Shown here: positions 55,831 through 63,613 of the stretch, one piece after another | Numbering within the stretch: the first letter of the stretch is position 1 | Layout of the letters: every line of letters begins with the position of its first letter | Source: Gemmatimonadota bacterium | GTDB taxonomy: Bacteria > Latescibacterota > UBA2968 > GCA-2709665 | Direction of reading: 5' to 3' | NCBI GenBank assembly: GCA_028874335.1 | Contig: JAPPJY010000092.1 | Location: 18,001 to 82,000, forward strand | Length of the DNA stretch: 64,000 bases | Notes under the pieces: generated by a model | What the model saw: the letters and a program-made list of their open reading frames with translations, nothing else | Databases searched by the model: none | What the model was told of the DNA's origin: nothing | Translations under genes and position numbers: made by a program

Positions 55831-56847
55831 CTAAGTCTTGGCGAATAACTCGTGCTGCTGGGTGTAGTCCGTCAGTTCAAGGGAATCGCCTGAGCAGATT
55901 CTCTCATAGATCGACTCCAAAGTATTGCAACACAATCCTTTTGGTAGAAATCGGAACGCAGAGGCGGCCAGATAATCAATCCTTTCTTCAAAAGCTAACC
56001 AACACCGTCCTTCGTTTTCCGCAACTGCCCCGGCAGTATTTGAACCGGCGAAGAAATCGACTACAAGGTCTCCAGGTTCGGTTAAAAATCGAATGAAAAA
56101 CCGAGGTAATCTTTCGGGGAACCTCGCAGGATGGCCTTTGACGCCAACAGCTTTGCAGCCTCCTAGATACTGTCCGTTGGATTCGGTGTTTGGAATGTGC
56201 AACAGATTAGAGGGTATTGCTCCGCCGTTATTCTTTCCAAAGCCAATACTTATATCGTGTCCTGAAGGACGCTTTTTGGCAGAATAGAACGCCTCTGGAT
56301 CTCTAAGGAGTTTCTTCATACGGGCACTGTATTCTGTCAAGACATTTGATACGTCTGCTTTGGGCCATTGAGTTTTGCTAAACCACCAAACAGTATTGAC
56401 AGCGTCTTTAGCCCTAATCTTCCTTTTGTTTACCCATTCAATCGGGCTGGGAAGTTTGGACGGGTTGTACCAGTAAAAGTCCTCCGCGAGGTGGAATCCC
56501 AGATTGTCACAAAAGTGAATAGGAATGCGAAAATTATAAAGGCTGCGTGTTGGCAATCCCTTACGGTATGCGCCGCCTAAATCGAGTACGAAACTTCCGT
56601 CGTCTCGCAACTTACGGAATACAGTTTGCGCAAATTCAGATAACCAGTCGACGTACTCGTGCTGTTCCTTGTTGCCATACTCTTTTTTGCGCTGAAGCGC
56701 AAATGGCGGACTGGTAACAACGAGATTTACACTGTTATCCGGAAGCTTTTCCAGGAGATCGCGTGAATCTCCACAGAATGCGGCACCCATTTCAGTACAA
56801 TATGCCGGGTCACGCTCCATCTTTGGTATTTCAATCTTTCGATGCAT
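55831..56847 (-). CDS. pvuIIM: PvuII-type DNA modification methyltransferase (N4-cytosine, predicted CAGCTG)
   Basis: 338 residues from the ATG at 56847; M.PvuII is 336. A TTG at 56883 would add 12 codons. It is a beta-class enzyme: catalytic TSPPF at 45-49 (VNLVVTSPPFALQRKKEYGN) comes before the SAM motif DFFAGSNTAGAVAENEGR. Long stretches match M.PvuII as I remember it, for example KLPSPIEWVNKRKIR, DAVNTVWWFSKT, RPSGHDI and ESNGQYL. The enzyme protects CAGCTG by methylating the inner cytosine at N4 (family knowledge; specificity predicted). It is transcribed away from the PvuII-like endonuclease gene with 50 bases between the start codons and has its own terminator. The pair is clearly AT-richer than its neighbours, which suggests recent transfer. 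Confidence 0.93.
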   Translation of the reverse strand: MHRKIEIPKMERDPAYCTEMGAAFCGDSRDLLEKLPDNSVNLVVTSPPFALQRKKEYGNKEQHEYVDWLSEFAQTVFRKLRDDGSFVLDLGGAYRKGLPTRSLYNFRIPIHFCDNLGFHLAEDFYWYNPSKLPSPIEWVNKRKIRAKDAVNTVWWFSKTQWPKADVSNVLTEYSARMKKLLRDPEAFYSAKKRPSGHDISIGFGKNNGGAIPSNLLHIPNTESNGQYLGGCKAVGVKGHPARFPERLPRFFIRFLTEPGDLVVDFFAGSNTAGAVAENEGRCWLAFEERIDYLAASAFRFLPKGLCCNTLESIYERICSGDSLELTDYTQQHELFAKT

Positions 56848-56897
56848 GATTACACCGTTTCTCTTCTCGTTTTCCAATGTCAATAAAGGCTGAAGCG

Positions 56898-57380
56898 ATG
56901 CAACACCACCCGGATAAAGAGATTATGGCGGAGTTACTTCCGCACGTACGAAGATGCCAAGAGTTAGCGTCAAAACATGGAATTAACGATATTTTTCAGG
57001 ACAATGGTGGCAAACTGTTGCAGGTTCTTCTAATAACCGGGCTAAGGGTGATACCAGGTCGGGAAGGGAATGACGCAAGAGACGCCGAAGGCAATGAATT
57101 CGAGCTGAAATCAGTCAATATTCACTTAACCAAACAATTCTCAACGCATCATCATCTTAATCCAGCGATCATTGAAAAGTACCGTCAAGTGGATTGGATT
57201 TTTGCAGTCTATGAAGGCATCGAAATCAAGTCCATCTACCATCTGTCTCCGCAAGACTTGGAGTTTTATTTCTCAAAATGGGAGAAGAAGTGGCACGACG
57301 ACGGAGGTAGTGATATAAACAATCCGAAGATTCCGCTAAAATTCGTGACTGAACGGGGGAATTTGGTATACTCGATATAA
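56898..57380 (+). CDS. pvuIIR: PvuII-type restriction endonuclease (predicted CAGCTG)
   Basis: 160 residues; PvuII has 157. I chose the ATG at 56898 because it has AAAGG upstream and its N-terminus lines up with PvuII; an ATG at 56877 adds seven codons. [19 protein letters not shown] and the segment PGREGND are as in PvuII. The catalytic residues Asp59, Glu69 and Lys71 ([16 protein letters not shown]) correspond to PvuII Asp58, Glu68 and Lys70; the base-contacting STHHH (His84-86) and INNPK (Asn141-142) are also present. The enzyme is therefore expected to act as a homodimer cutting CAGCTG bluntly. It looks intact. The divergent methyltransferase gene starts 50 bases away, leaving no room for the controller gene found in the Proteus PvuII system. 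Confidence 0.95.
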   Translation: MQHHPDKEIMAELLPHVRRCQELASKHGINDIFQDNGGKLLQVLLITGLRVIPGREGNDARDAEGNEFELKSVNIHLTKQFSTHHHLNPAIIEKYRQVDWIFAVYEGIEIKSIYHLSPQDLEFYFSKWEKKWHDDGGSDINNPKIPLKFVTERGNLVYSI

Positions 57381-57524
57381 TGGAATTCCAACTACGAAAA
57401 TATACTATACATATGTTCATCCTGCAAGGGATAAATCTTCTCGCTGTCCTAATATCAGGTAATTGGAATAGGGGAACTCCTCCATCGTTTGCGCCAAACA
57501 AAAAAGAGGGCTAAGTAGCCACTA

Positions 57525-57541
57525 AAATCGCACTGCGATTT
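57525..57541. other. Perfect 7-bp hairpin in the gap behind the endonuclease gene
   Basis: AAATCGC-ACT-GCGATTT, followed by CTGGTTTTATT. It may act as a weak terminator for the endonuclease gene or against readthrough into the next gene. The AT-rich gap 57381-57595 otherwise shows no gene. Confidence 0.45.
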
Positions 57542-57595
57542 CTGGTTTTATTCCATGCAGTTGTTGATGGTTTGTGTTTTTCTTTGGAGACTCCC

Positions 57596-58588
57596 ATGTC
57601 GAATCCCCTTCGTGTCGGGCTGGTCGGCTGCGGCGGGCAGACGCGCCTCAATCTCGCCCCGGCTCTCTCCCGGACGGACTCCGCCCGGCTGGTTTCGTGC
57701 GCGGACGTGGATGAAGCCAGGGCCCGACAGGTGGCTGAAGCCCTCGCAATCGATGACGTGTACGATTCCGCGGAGGACGTTACGGAAAGCGCGGCCGTGG
57801 ACGCGGTGGTCGTGGCTGTCCCGCACCGCTACCTCAAGGAAGTGGCGCTGTCGGCCATCGGCGCCGGGAAGCACGTGTTTATCGAGAAGCCCATGGGTCT
57901 CAATGCGGCGGAAGGCGCCGAGGTGGTGGATGCCGCGGATCGCCGGGGCGTGGTGGCCATGGTCGGCTATTGCATGCGCTATTCTCTCAGCAGGATGTTC
58001 ATCAAGTCCCTGCTGGATCGCGGCGTTGTCGGAGACGTCAGCTTCGTGGCGGCCGGCAAGGGCGGCGGTCCATTGGGAGGATGGCTCGGTGGGCCATACG
58101 CGGAAGGCGGCGGTCAGCTCCTCTTTCTGGGCTCCCACCTGACCGACCAGGTACTCTGGATGACGGGCGACGAGGCCGGGTCGGTTTCGGGAATCGTGAG
58201 ATGGAACGCGGGAGGGACGGACGAGACGTCTGCCTATACCGTGCGGCTCAAGGGAGGCGCCGTGGCGACGTTTTCCGTCTCCCAGGCATCCGGCGTCGGG
58301 TACGACTTCGTCGACGTGTACGGGACCCGCGGGCGGGTTCGCGGCGACTGGAAGGGCGACGTTGTGACGGTTGAGAGCCGGGTGATCCCTGAATACGCGC
58401 ATCCCACCGTCCTGCGCATTCCCGGCGACAATCTTGAGGAGATGTGTTACCGGGAACTGGCCGCGTTCGTGGAGGCCGCGAACTCGGGAGCACGTGCTCC
58501 CATTCCGGTGTCGGACGGTCTTCGCGTGCTCCGGATCCTGGACGCGGTGGTCGCGTCGTCCAATGCGAAGAGCTGGGTCGACGTGTAG
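57596..58588 (+). CDS. Gfo/Idh/MocA-family oxidoreductase 3
   Basis: 330-residue NAD(P)-dependent oxidoreductase. ATG at 57596, with TTGGAG as ribosome site. The dinucleotide motif is VGLVGCGGQTRLNLAPAL, which keeps G-x-G-G but lacks the usual last glycine; the EKP motif is HVFIEKPMGLNAAEGAE. The C-terminal domain has EGGGQLLFLGSHLTDQVLWM with His and Asp in the usual catalytic positions. GC content returns to the level of the window directly after the restriction island. Likely a sugar dehydrogenase or dehydratase; it stands ahead of a sialidase-like gene. Confidence 0.88.
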   Translation: MSNPLRVGLVGCGGQTRLNLAPALSRTDSARLVSCADVDEARARQVAEALAIDDVYDSAEDVTESAAVDAVVVAVPHRYLKEVALSAIGAGKHVFIEKPMGLNAAEGAEVVDAADRRGVVAMVGYCMRYSLSRMFIKSLLDRGVVGDVSFVAAGKGGGPLGGWLGGPYAEGGGQLLFLGSHLTDQVLWMTGDEAGSVSGIVRWNAGGTDETSAYTVRLKGGAVATFSVSQASGVGYDFVDVYGTRGRVRGDWKGDVVTVESRVIPEYAHPTVLRIPGDNLEEMCYRELAAFVEAANSGARAPIPVSDGLRVLRILDAVVASSNAKSWVDV

Positions 58589-58606
58589 CCGGTCGACGGA
58601 TTGTGG

Positions 58607-58687
58607 GACCTCTCCCCCCAGCCCCCTCTCCCGCGGGAAGAGGGGGAGAACACCGAAAAGGCGGGCAACCACAAGGGTTGCCCCTAC
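58607..58687. repeat. Two adjacent widespread intergenic repeats
   Basis: 58607-58650 holds a CCTCTCCC...CCCTCTCCCGCGGGAAGAGG palindrome, a repeat type found between genes of many bacteria. 58663-58687 is another copy of the GGGCAACCACAAGGGTTGCC element also present at 3729, 30831 and 63027. Both lie in the 173-base gap before the sialidase-like gene. An open frame crosses them but is not credible coding sequence. Confidence 0.7.
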
Positions 58688-58761
58688 AAAAACCAACAAA
58701 GGCGCGACGAGGGCATCTCTCGAGGACCCTCAGACAAAGCTGTCAGCTTAAGGCGAAAAGA

Positions 58762-59934
58762 ATGTGGAAAGATCACCGCGTTATCCGGCTGAATCCGGAC
58801 GGGGAACCGGCTGAACTCCCCGCTCGCTCGCAGATCGTGACGGAAAACTGGAACCGTGTGGTGGCCGTGCCCCATATCGTCTATATGCCGGAAATGGACC
58901 GGGTGCTGATGCTGGCGAGTTGCGATTATCCGGGCAGTCCATGGGTACACTACGCCATGGTTCTGTCCAGCGGCGACAGGGGCGCTACATGGAGCGCGCC
59001 CAGGTACGTACATACCGACGCGCAGGGCAATCCCGGCTGCGGGCTCGGCCACGCGCTGACCTATCTGGGCGAGGGCAGGGTGATGATGTACTCCTGCCAT
59101 CCGCCTTCGCGATGGTTCAGCTCGGATTTTGGAGAGACGTGGGGCGACACGGTGCCGGTGGAGCCGGCGCCGGGCGGGAGGACGTGGATGGCATGGGACC
59201 CGGTTCTGGTGGACAGGGATCCAGAGACGGGCAGGGTGACGCGCCTGATGGAAACGGGCTATTGGGGCGATTCCGTAACCATGGACTCCCAGGCCTACGT
59301 CAGGTTCAGCACGGACGGGGGACGGACGTGGACCGGCGCACATCACGTACCGGAGTTTGAAGGCGTCAACGAGGTCTGCCCGGTTCGAGCGGTGAACGGC
59401 GATATCGTCGCGACATGCAGGACCGATCCTTCGGACGCCTACAAGGGGCTGCAGTTCGATCACTACGAAGGTTTCGGGATATCCATCTCACGAGATGACG
59501 GTTATACGTGGAGTGAGGTCCGGCAACTCTACGACTGGGGGCGCCACCACGCCAGCACGGCCCTTCTTCCGTGTGGCGCCATTGCAGTTACGTACGTGGT
59601 TCGTCTTGGCTACTCCGACACCAATGAAGGATTTCCCCGGTTCGGCATCGAGGCGGTCGTGAGCCGCGACAACGGGCGGACATGGGACCTGGACCGACGC
59701 TACATTCTTGCCGAATGGACGGGAAACAGGAAGGGGGCCCCCTCGCCCGATGGCAAACTGCGCTCCGGCGCCTGGCATGCCAGTCCCCACACGACGTCCT
59801 CAATTGTACTCCCGGACGGGTCAATACTGACCGCGTACGGGACGGGCTATCGCCAGCGCGACGATGCCTTTGGACCCGGACTTTACGGCCCGCGAGACGT
59901 AGGTCTGGTCAAGTGGAACATCGAGACGGAATAG
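58762..59934 (+). CDS. BNR/Asp-box repeat sialidase-like protein
   Basis: 390-residue six-bladed propeller protein of the exo-sialidase superfamily. ATG at 58762 with AAGGCG upstream. Five Asp-box (SxDxGxTW-type) repeats are visible: SSGDRGATWSAP, SDFGETWGD, STDGGRTWTGA, SRDDGYTWSEV and SRDNGRTWDLD. The sialidase FRIP arginine motif is not evident near the N-terminus, so true sialidase activity is doubtful; related BNR proteins act on other acidic sugars or only bind glycans. No signal peptide. It stands between a Gfo/Idh/MocA gene and a PhyH-type dioxygenase gene in a loose plus-strand cluster. Confidence 0.82.
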   Translation: MWKDHRVIRLNPDGEPAELPARSQIVTENWNRVVAVPHIVYMPEMDRVLMLASCDYPGSPWVHYAMVLSSGDRGATWSAPRYVHTDAQGNPGCGLGHALTYLGEGRVMMYSCHPPSRWFSSDFGETWGDTVPVEPAPGGRTWMAWDPVLVDRDPETGRVTRLMETGYWGDSVTMDSQAYVRFSTDGGRTWTGAHHVPEFEGVNEVCPVRAVNGDIVATCRTDPSDAYKGLQFDHYEGFGISISRDDGYTWSEVRQLYDWGRHHASTALLPCGAIAVTYVVRLGYSDTNEGFPRFGIEAVVSRDNGRTWDLDRRYILAEWTGNRKGAPSPDGKLRSGAWHASPHTTSSIVLPDGSILTAYGTGYRQRDDAFGPGLYGPRDVGLVKWNIETE

Positions 59935-60033
59935 GGACTACGCGCGGTCGTCTCCCTGGGAGGGCGAGCCGCCACCCTGCAAGCCTTAATCGAGACCGCC
60001 GAACAGGCGTTCGACACAGCGAAGGGGGCGAAC

Positions 60034-60804
60034 ATGATTACCGATCAACAGGTCGAATTCTTCCAGACGTTCGGCTTTCTTCCACTGCGAGAAGCGTTCA
60101 GTGCGGATGAAATGACCGCCATCGGAGACACGTTCGACGGCATGTTGGCGAAAGACCGGGAGGGTCGGCCGTTTCCAGGCGAGACGAGGCAGGCGCTCTA
60201 CGGAATCGCGGAACGAAACCCGCTGCTGTCGGACCTGGCCCAGGACGACCGCATCTATTCAACCGTGGAACGCCTGCTGGGGCCGGGATTTCACTGGCTC
60301 TGCTCCGAGGGCAATCTGTACGTGGGTGAAACGGAATGGCATCCCGACGGCAGCAGGCTGAACTTTCCGCCGATGAAGGTCTCGCTCTATCTGGATACCC
60401 TCACAAGAGCCACGGGCTGCCTGCGGGTGATCCCCGGATCTCACCGCCTGCCGTTACACGAGGCGCTGAGGCCCATTGAAAAGCTGGGCGTGCCCGGCAC
60501 GGACGTACCGTGCCACTTTCTGGAGTCCAATCCGGGCGACGTCCTGTTCCTGAACATGAACATCTGGCACGCGGCCTACGGCGGCGCAGTGGGACGACGC
60601 CACCTTGCGGTGAATTTCGTTCCCGAGGCCACGGAGCCTGAGCACGTCGAGTTGATGAAAACGAACCACCGCACCCTGATCAATCTCATGGAGCGGTTCC
60701 AATACAGCCAGCCGGGTCGGGCTTTCACCGACGATTTTCTGAACAGCGAAAGGCCGCGTATCCGCCGCATGGCTTCAAAGTGGGTGGAACTCGGTCTGCA
60801 ATAG
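60034..60804 (+). CDS. PhyH-family Fe(II)/2-oxoglutarate dioxygenase
   Basis: 256-residue cytoplasmic dioxygenase of the phytanoyl-CoA hydroxylase family. ATG at 60034 with GAAGGGGG upstream. The iron ligands are His103 and Asp105 (ETEWHPDGS) and the distal His179 (MNIWHAAYGG); the arginines in GRRHLAVNF probably bind 2-oxoglutarate. RVIPGSHRLPLH is a typical family segment. Expected chemistry: hydroxylation of an unactivated carbon using oxygen and 2-oxoglutarate; the substrate is not predictable, and the gene's setting suggests a carbohydrate or related metabolite. The complete ligand set suggests it is active. Confidence 0.92.
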   Translation: MITDQQVEFFQTFGFLPLREAFSADEMTAIGDTFDGMLAKDREGRPFPGETRQALYGIAERNPLLSDLAQDDRIYSTVERLLGPGFHWLCSEGNLYVGETEWHPDGSRLNFPPMKVSLYLDTLTRATGCLRVIPGSHRLPLHEALRPIEKLGVPGTDVPCHFLESNPGDVLFLNMNIWHAAYGGAVGRRHLAVNFVPEATEPEHVELMKTNHRTLINLMERFQYSQPGRAFTDDFLNSERPRIRRMASKWVELGLQ

Positions 60805-60891
60805 AGTTCTATCACGGCAACATATCGCCGAATCGTGCCACCTTTACGGGACGGGACACGGAAGGAGGCGTCGATTTCGAAAGGTACTTGA

Positions 60892-61863
60892 ATGCGCAAG
60901 ATGATCCACGTTTCCGAAAGGGACGGGTTTAACCGAAGGAATTTCCCGTGCGCGGTTGCGGCGGACTTCAAGCCCGGTGAGTTCACCGAGGAATGCCCGG
61001 CGCGCATCGTGGACGAAGGCGGGGAACCGCGGCCCGTGCAGGTGGACCCGCTGGAGTCGTGGGAAGACGGCAGCGTGAAGACCGCGGAGGTCTCGTTTCC
61101 GGCGCGCCTCCGCGCCGGAGGTGAGGAAGTCCTCGCGTTCGAATACGGAGAGGGGACGCCGCCTCCACCGCCGCAGCCGAATCCCATCAAGGTTCGGGAT
61201 CGCAAGGACCCTGTCGAGGTGCAGCAGGGACCGGTGATTTACCAGGTTCGGAAGTGGCGTTTCAACTTCGTGGAAAACGTGATTTTCGACGGCAGGGCGT
61301 TTCACGGCCCGGGAGCGCCCGGGCCGGCGCTCCTCCGCAAGGACGGCAGAATCCTGTTTCCGTCCGGCGAAGTCAGGATCGATATCGAAACACGGGGCCC
61401 CCGGTCGGCCCGTCTGAGAGTGGACGGGACGTACGGCGGCGGATACGAGTTCGTCGCGTATCTTACGTTTTACTCGGGAGTTTCCTGGTTCCGCGCGGAA
61501 CATCGGGTGGTGTCGGGCGATGTGTCGCAAATTGCGACAGTTGTCGTCGAAAACACCTTCTACCTTCCGGATGGGCCCCTGGTGTCGGCGTTCGGAGCAC
61601 GTCAACGCGCAGACGGCGAGGGCACGAGTTGGGCCGTGGTCACGGACAATGCGGCAACCGTGGACGTCGCCGCCGTGGGCGCGTGGTCCGGGAAGGACGC
61701 CGTCCGCTACGAAGTCGAACAAAACGGGCGCTTCCGGACGATATTTCCATCACCCGGGGAGCCCGGTGTCTCTTACGTACACTATTTGACGACCCCGCCG
61801 ATGGATCATCACCATACGCCGGCGGCGGCGATGGCGACCGACCTGGAGTGCCGGGTATTGTAA
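60892..61863 (+). CDS. PcRGLX/YetA-like N-terminal-domain protein
   Basis: 323-residue beta-rich protein. The opening resembles the RIFT-barrel domain of PcRGLX/YetA-like exo-rhamnogalacturonan lyases (FNRRNFPCAVAADF, ESWEDGSVKTAEVSFPARL), and the middle resembles the following beta-sandwich (SARLRVDGTYGGGYEFVAYL). The large C-terminal catalytic toroid of that family is missing, so it may be a stand-alone module or a relic with other function. A proline run (GTPPPPPQPNP) separates the two parts. The frame is closed by a proper stop with no frameshift seen. The assignment is from pattern only. It is followed by an oxidoreductase gene 20 bases on. Confidence 0.6.
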   Translation: MRKMIHVSERDGFNRRNFPCAVAADFKPGEFTEECPARIVDEGGEPRPVQVDPLESWEDGSVKTAEVSFPARLRAGGEEVLAFEYGEGTPPPPPQPNPIKVRDRKDPVEVQQGPVIYQVRKWRFNFVENVIFDGRAFHGPGAPGPALLRKDGRILFPSGEVRIDIETRGPRSARLRVDGTYGGGYEFVAYLTFYSGVSWFRAEHRVVSGDVSQIATVVVENTFYLPDGPLVSAFGARQRADGEGTSWAVVTDNAATVDVAAVGAWSGKDAVRYEVEQNGRFRTIFPSPGEPGVSYVHYLTTPPMDHHHTPAAAMATDLECRVL

Positions 61864-61883
61864 AGTAAGAGGCAGGCGAAACC

Positions 61884-62936
61884 GTGAACAAGACGACGTA
61901 CCGGGTGGGGATCATCGGCTGCGGGCGCATGGCCAGTACGATGGATGACGAGAAGCGCCGGCAGCCGGGACGGGTCCCGCAGCCCGGCGTTCTGGCGGGC
62001 GCCTACGGTCAGGTAGCACGGACCCGCGTCGTGGCCGCGGCGGATATCCACGACGTGAAGCTGGCGGAATTTTCCGCCCGCTGGGGCGTCCGAAGCCTCT
62101 ATGCCGACTATCGGGAGATGCTTGCGGCGGAAGCCCTGGATATTGTCAGCGTGGCGACCCACGCCCACCTGCACGCCGAGATGACGGTGGCGGCCGCAGA
62201 AGCGGGCGTGAAGGCGGTACTTTGCGAGAAGGCGATGGCGACGAACCTGCCCGACGCGGACTCGATGATTGACGCATGCGGAAGAGCAGGTACCGTTCTG
62301 ACAGTCCTCTACCACAACAGATGGGACCCTCTGATGGTCCGCGTCAAAGAACTGGTTGACGAGGGTACGATCGGGGAGTTGATCAGCATCGCGGGCAATA
62401 TGGGCCCCGAACTGGTGCACGAGGCGACTCACATGTTCGACCTGATGCGGTTCTGGTCGGGCTCCGAGGCGGCGTGGGTATTCGGCCAACTTGATGGCGC
62501 GCGCGAGCCCCGCGAAGACCCGGGAGGCAGCGGATACATCCAGTTTCAAAACGGAATGCACGCCTTCGTAAACGCCGTTGAAGGATGTCCTGTGGGGTTT
62601 GAGTTCGACCTGGTGGGAACAAAAGGGAGGATCCGGATCGGTTACCACGTGGACGAACTCTGGACCGTGGCGGAAGACGTCTATGAGGGACGCGCCCTTC
62701 TGGGTCGGAAGATCCCCCAGAATATCGAAGCCGGGAGCGGCGTAGTAAAAGCGATCGAGGAACTGGTAACGTGCATCGAAGAGGGAAAGACGCCAACGTG
62801 CTCGGGTGAGGACGGCCGCAAGGCGCTGGAGATCGCGCTCGCTTTCCACGTTTCCCACCGAGAGGGTGGCGCGAAGGTCGAATTGCCGCTGCGGGATACC
62901 TCTCTGACAGTCACGAATCCAAAGTATTTCAGCTAA
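61884..62936 (+). CDS. Gfo/Idh/MocA-family oxidoreductase 4
   Basis: 350-residue NAD(P)-dependent oxidoreductase. GTG start at 61884, with AGAGGCAGG upstream. The dinucleotide motif is VGIIGCGRMASTMDD; the usual EKP motif reads AVLCEKAMATNLPDAD, with Pro replaced by Ala, which is uncommon. The C-terminal domain has ELVHEATHMFDLMRFW, with two histidines and an Asp near the active site. Probably a sugar or uronate dehydrogenase or dehydratase. It is the last gene of the glycan-type cluster before the toxin-antitoxin remnant. Confidence 0.87.
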   Translation: MNKTTYRVGIIGCGRMASTMDDEKRRQPGRVPQPGVLAGAYGQVARTRVVAAADIHDVKLAEFSARWGVRSLYADYREMLAAEALDIVSVATHAHLHAEMTVAAAEAGVKAVLCEKAMATNLPDADSMIDACGRAGTVLTVLYHNRWDPLMVRVKELVDEGTIGELISIAGNMGPELVHEATHMFDLMRFWSGSEAAWVFGQLDGAREPREDPGGSGYIQFQNGMHAFVNAVEGCPVGFEFDLVGTKGRIRIGYHVDELWTVAEDVYEGRALLGRKIPQNIEAGSGVVKAIEELVTCIEEGKTPTCSGEDGRKALEIALAFHVSHREGGAKVELPLRDTSLTVTNPKYFS

Positions 62937-62942
62937 AGAAAA

Positions 62943-62968
62943 CAGCTGTCAGCCGTCAGCTATCAGCC
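62943..62968. repeat. CAGCTGTCAGCNGTCAGC-type short repeat
   Basis: AGCTGTCAGCCGTCAGCTAT: irregular 7-base units related to the perfect tandem at 63854-63880. It contains one CAGCTG, the predicted target of the PvuII-like system. Confidence 0.6.
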
Positions 62969-63026
62969 AAAACCGGTTAGCGGTACGGACACGCGAAATC
63001 TGTCATCGGTGTCAGCGCCATTACGT

Positions 63027-63052
63027 GGGCGACCACAAGGGTCGCCCCTACA
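63027..63052. repeat. Short dispersed palindromic repeat (fourth copy)
   Basis: GGGCGACCACAAGGGTCGCC followed by CCTACA: the most symmetrical copy of the family seen at 3729, 30831 and 58663. Confidence 0.7.
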
Positions 63053-63089
63053 TCTGCATCTTTGGCGCGTTTGATTCCGCGTCATTCAC

Positions 63090-63126
63090 TTGACACACAG
63101 TTGCTGAATACATACATTGTATGTAT
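63090..63126 (+). promoter_or_regulatory. Promoter and palindromic operator of the brnTA operon
   Basis: TTGACA (63090-63095), 17-base spacer, TACATT (63113-63118). A perfect 19-base palindrome, ATACATACATTGTATGTAT (63108-63126), covers the -10 box and reaches into the brnT start codon. BrnA antitoxins repress their own operon through such sites, so this is very probably the BrnA operator (known for the family; site identity inferred). Confidence 0.78.
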
Positions 63127-63613
63127 GGAGAGAATCCGGTTTGAATGGGATGTGCGAAAGGGACGAGCGAACTACAGGAAACATCGGGTCTCGTTCGAAG
63201 AAGCGCGGACGGCCTTCTACGACGAAAACGCGGTTTAACCTCAATCCGAAAAAAACAGCAACGCGGCGACGCGATAAAACCCTCCGAAACGGGGCAATAT
63301 CGACGTATAGATTGGCGTTTTTTCCCTACACGTCCAGTGACCTGGTGTATCCTGGTAATCCGCCGTTTAATCGCCTTTATTTACAAGCACATATATGAAT
63401 TAACGTCCCCGAAGACTTACGAATCAAGGTTAATTCTTCGATCCCGACCATTCAGAAGATGAAGACCGGTTCCTGCTCCTTGGGATGAGCTTCAAACTGC
63501 GTGTGCTTGTTGTCTGCCATTGTTATCGAAAGAGTGACACGATTGTACGCATCATCTCCGCTCGAATGGCCAATAAGTCCGAAGAACTTGACTACTGGAG
63601 GAGACGCTCGTGA
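63125..63613 (+). pseudogene. brnT: BrnT-type toxin gene interrupted by a small insertion
   Basis: The N-terminal part reads from the ATG at 63125: MERIRFEWDVRKGRANYRKH, then RVSFEEARTAFYDENAV, and stops at TAA 63236. About 195 bases later the frame resumes with FFDPDHSEDEDRFLLLGMS, then VLVVCHCYRK and TIVRIISARMANKSEELDYW, ending at TGA 63613. These are the two halves of a BrnT RNase toxin, normally about 90-95 residues. The halves are still in the same frame, but stops inside the insertion prevent a full product. The C-terminal half has no start site of its own that would restore function. Its stop overlaps the brnA start (GTGA), as expected for the operon. The insertion is annotated separately. 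Confidence 0.88.
63235..63433 (+). mobile_element. MITE-like insertion inside brnT
   Basis: About 195-199 bases. The ends are inverted repeats: TTAACCTCAATCCG at the left and, inverted, TTAACCTTGATTCG at the right (11 of 14 match), with TTAA at both extremes as a possible target duplication. There is no coding sequence, and the composition is AT-richer than its surroundings. No second copy is seen in the window. Being non-autonomous, it would need a transposase from elsewhere in the genome. Confidence 0.72.

Noticed and set aside
56848..56897. Possible small controller gene between the PvuII-like genes
   Set aside because: Only 50 bases separate the chosen start codons, and no helix-turn-helix product can be read from either strand or from overlapping frames.
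63117..63398. Open frames of 93 and 105 codons across the brnT start and insertion
   Set aside because: They use other frames than brnT, run through the insertion and have no similarity; the BrnT halves explain the sequence better.
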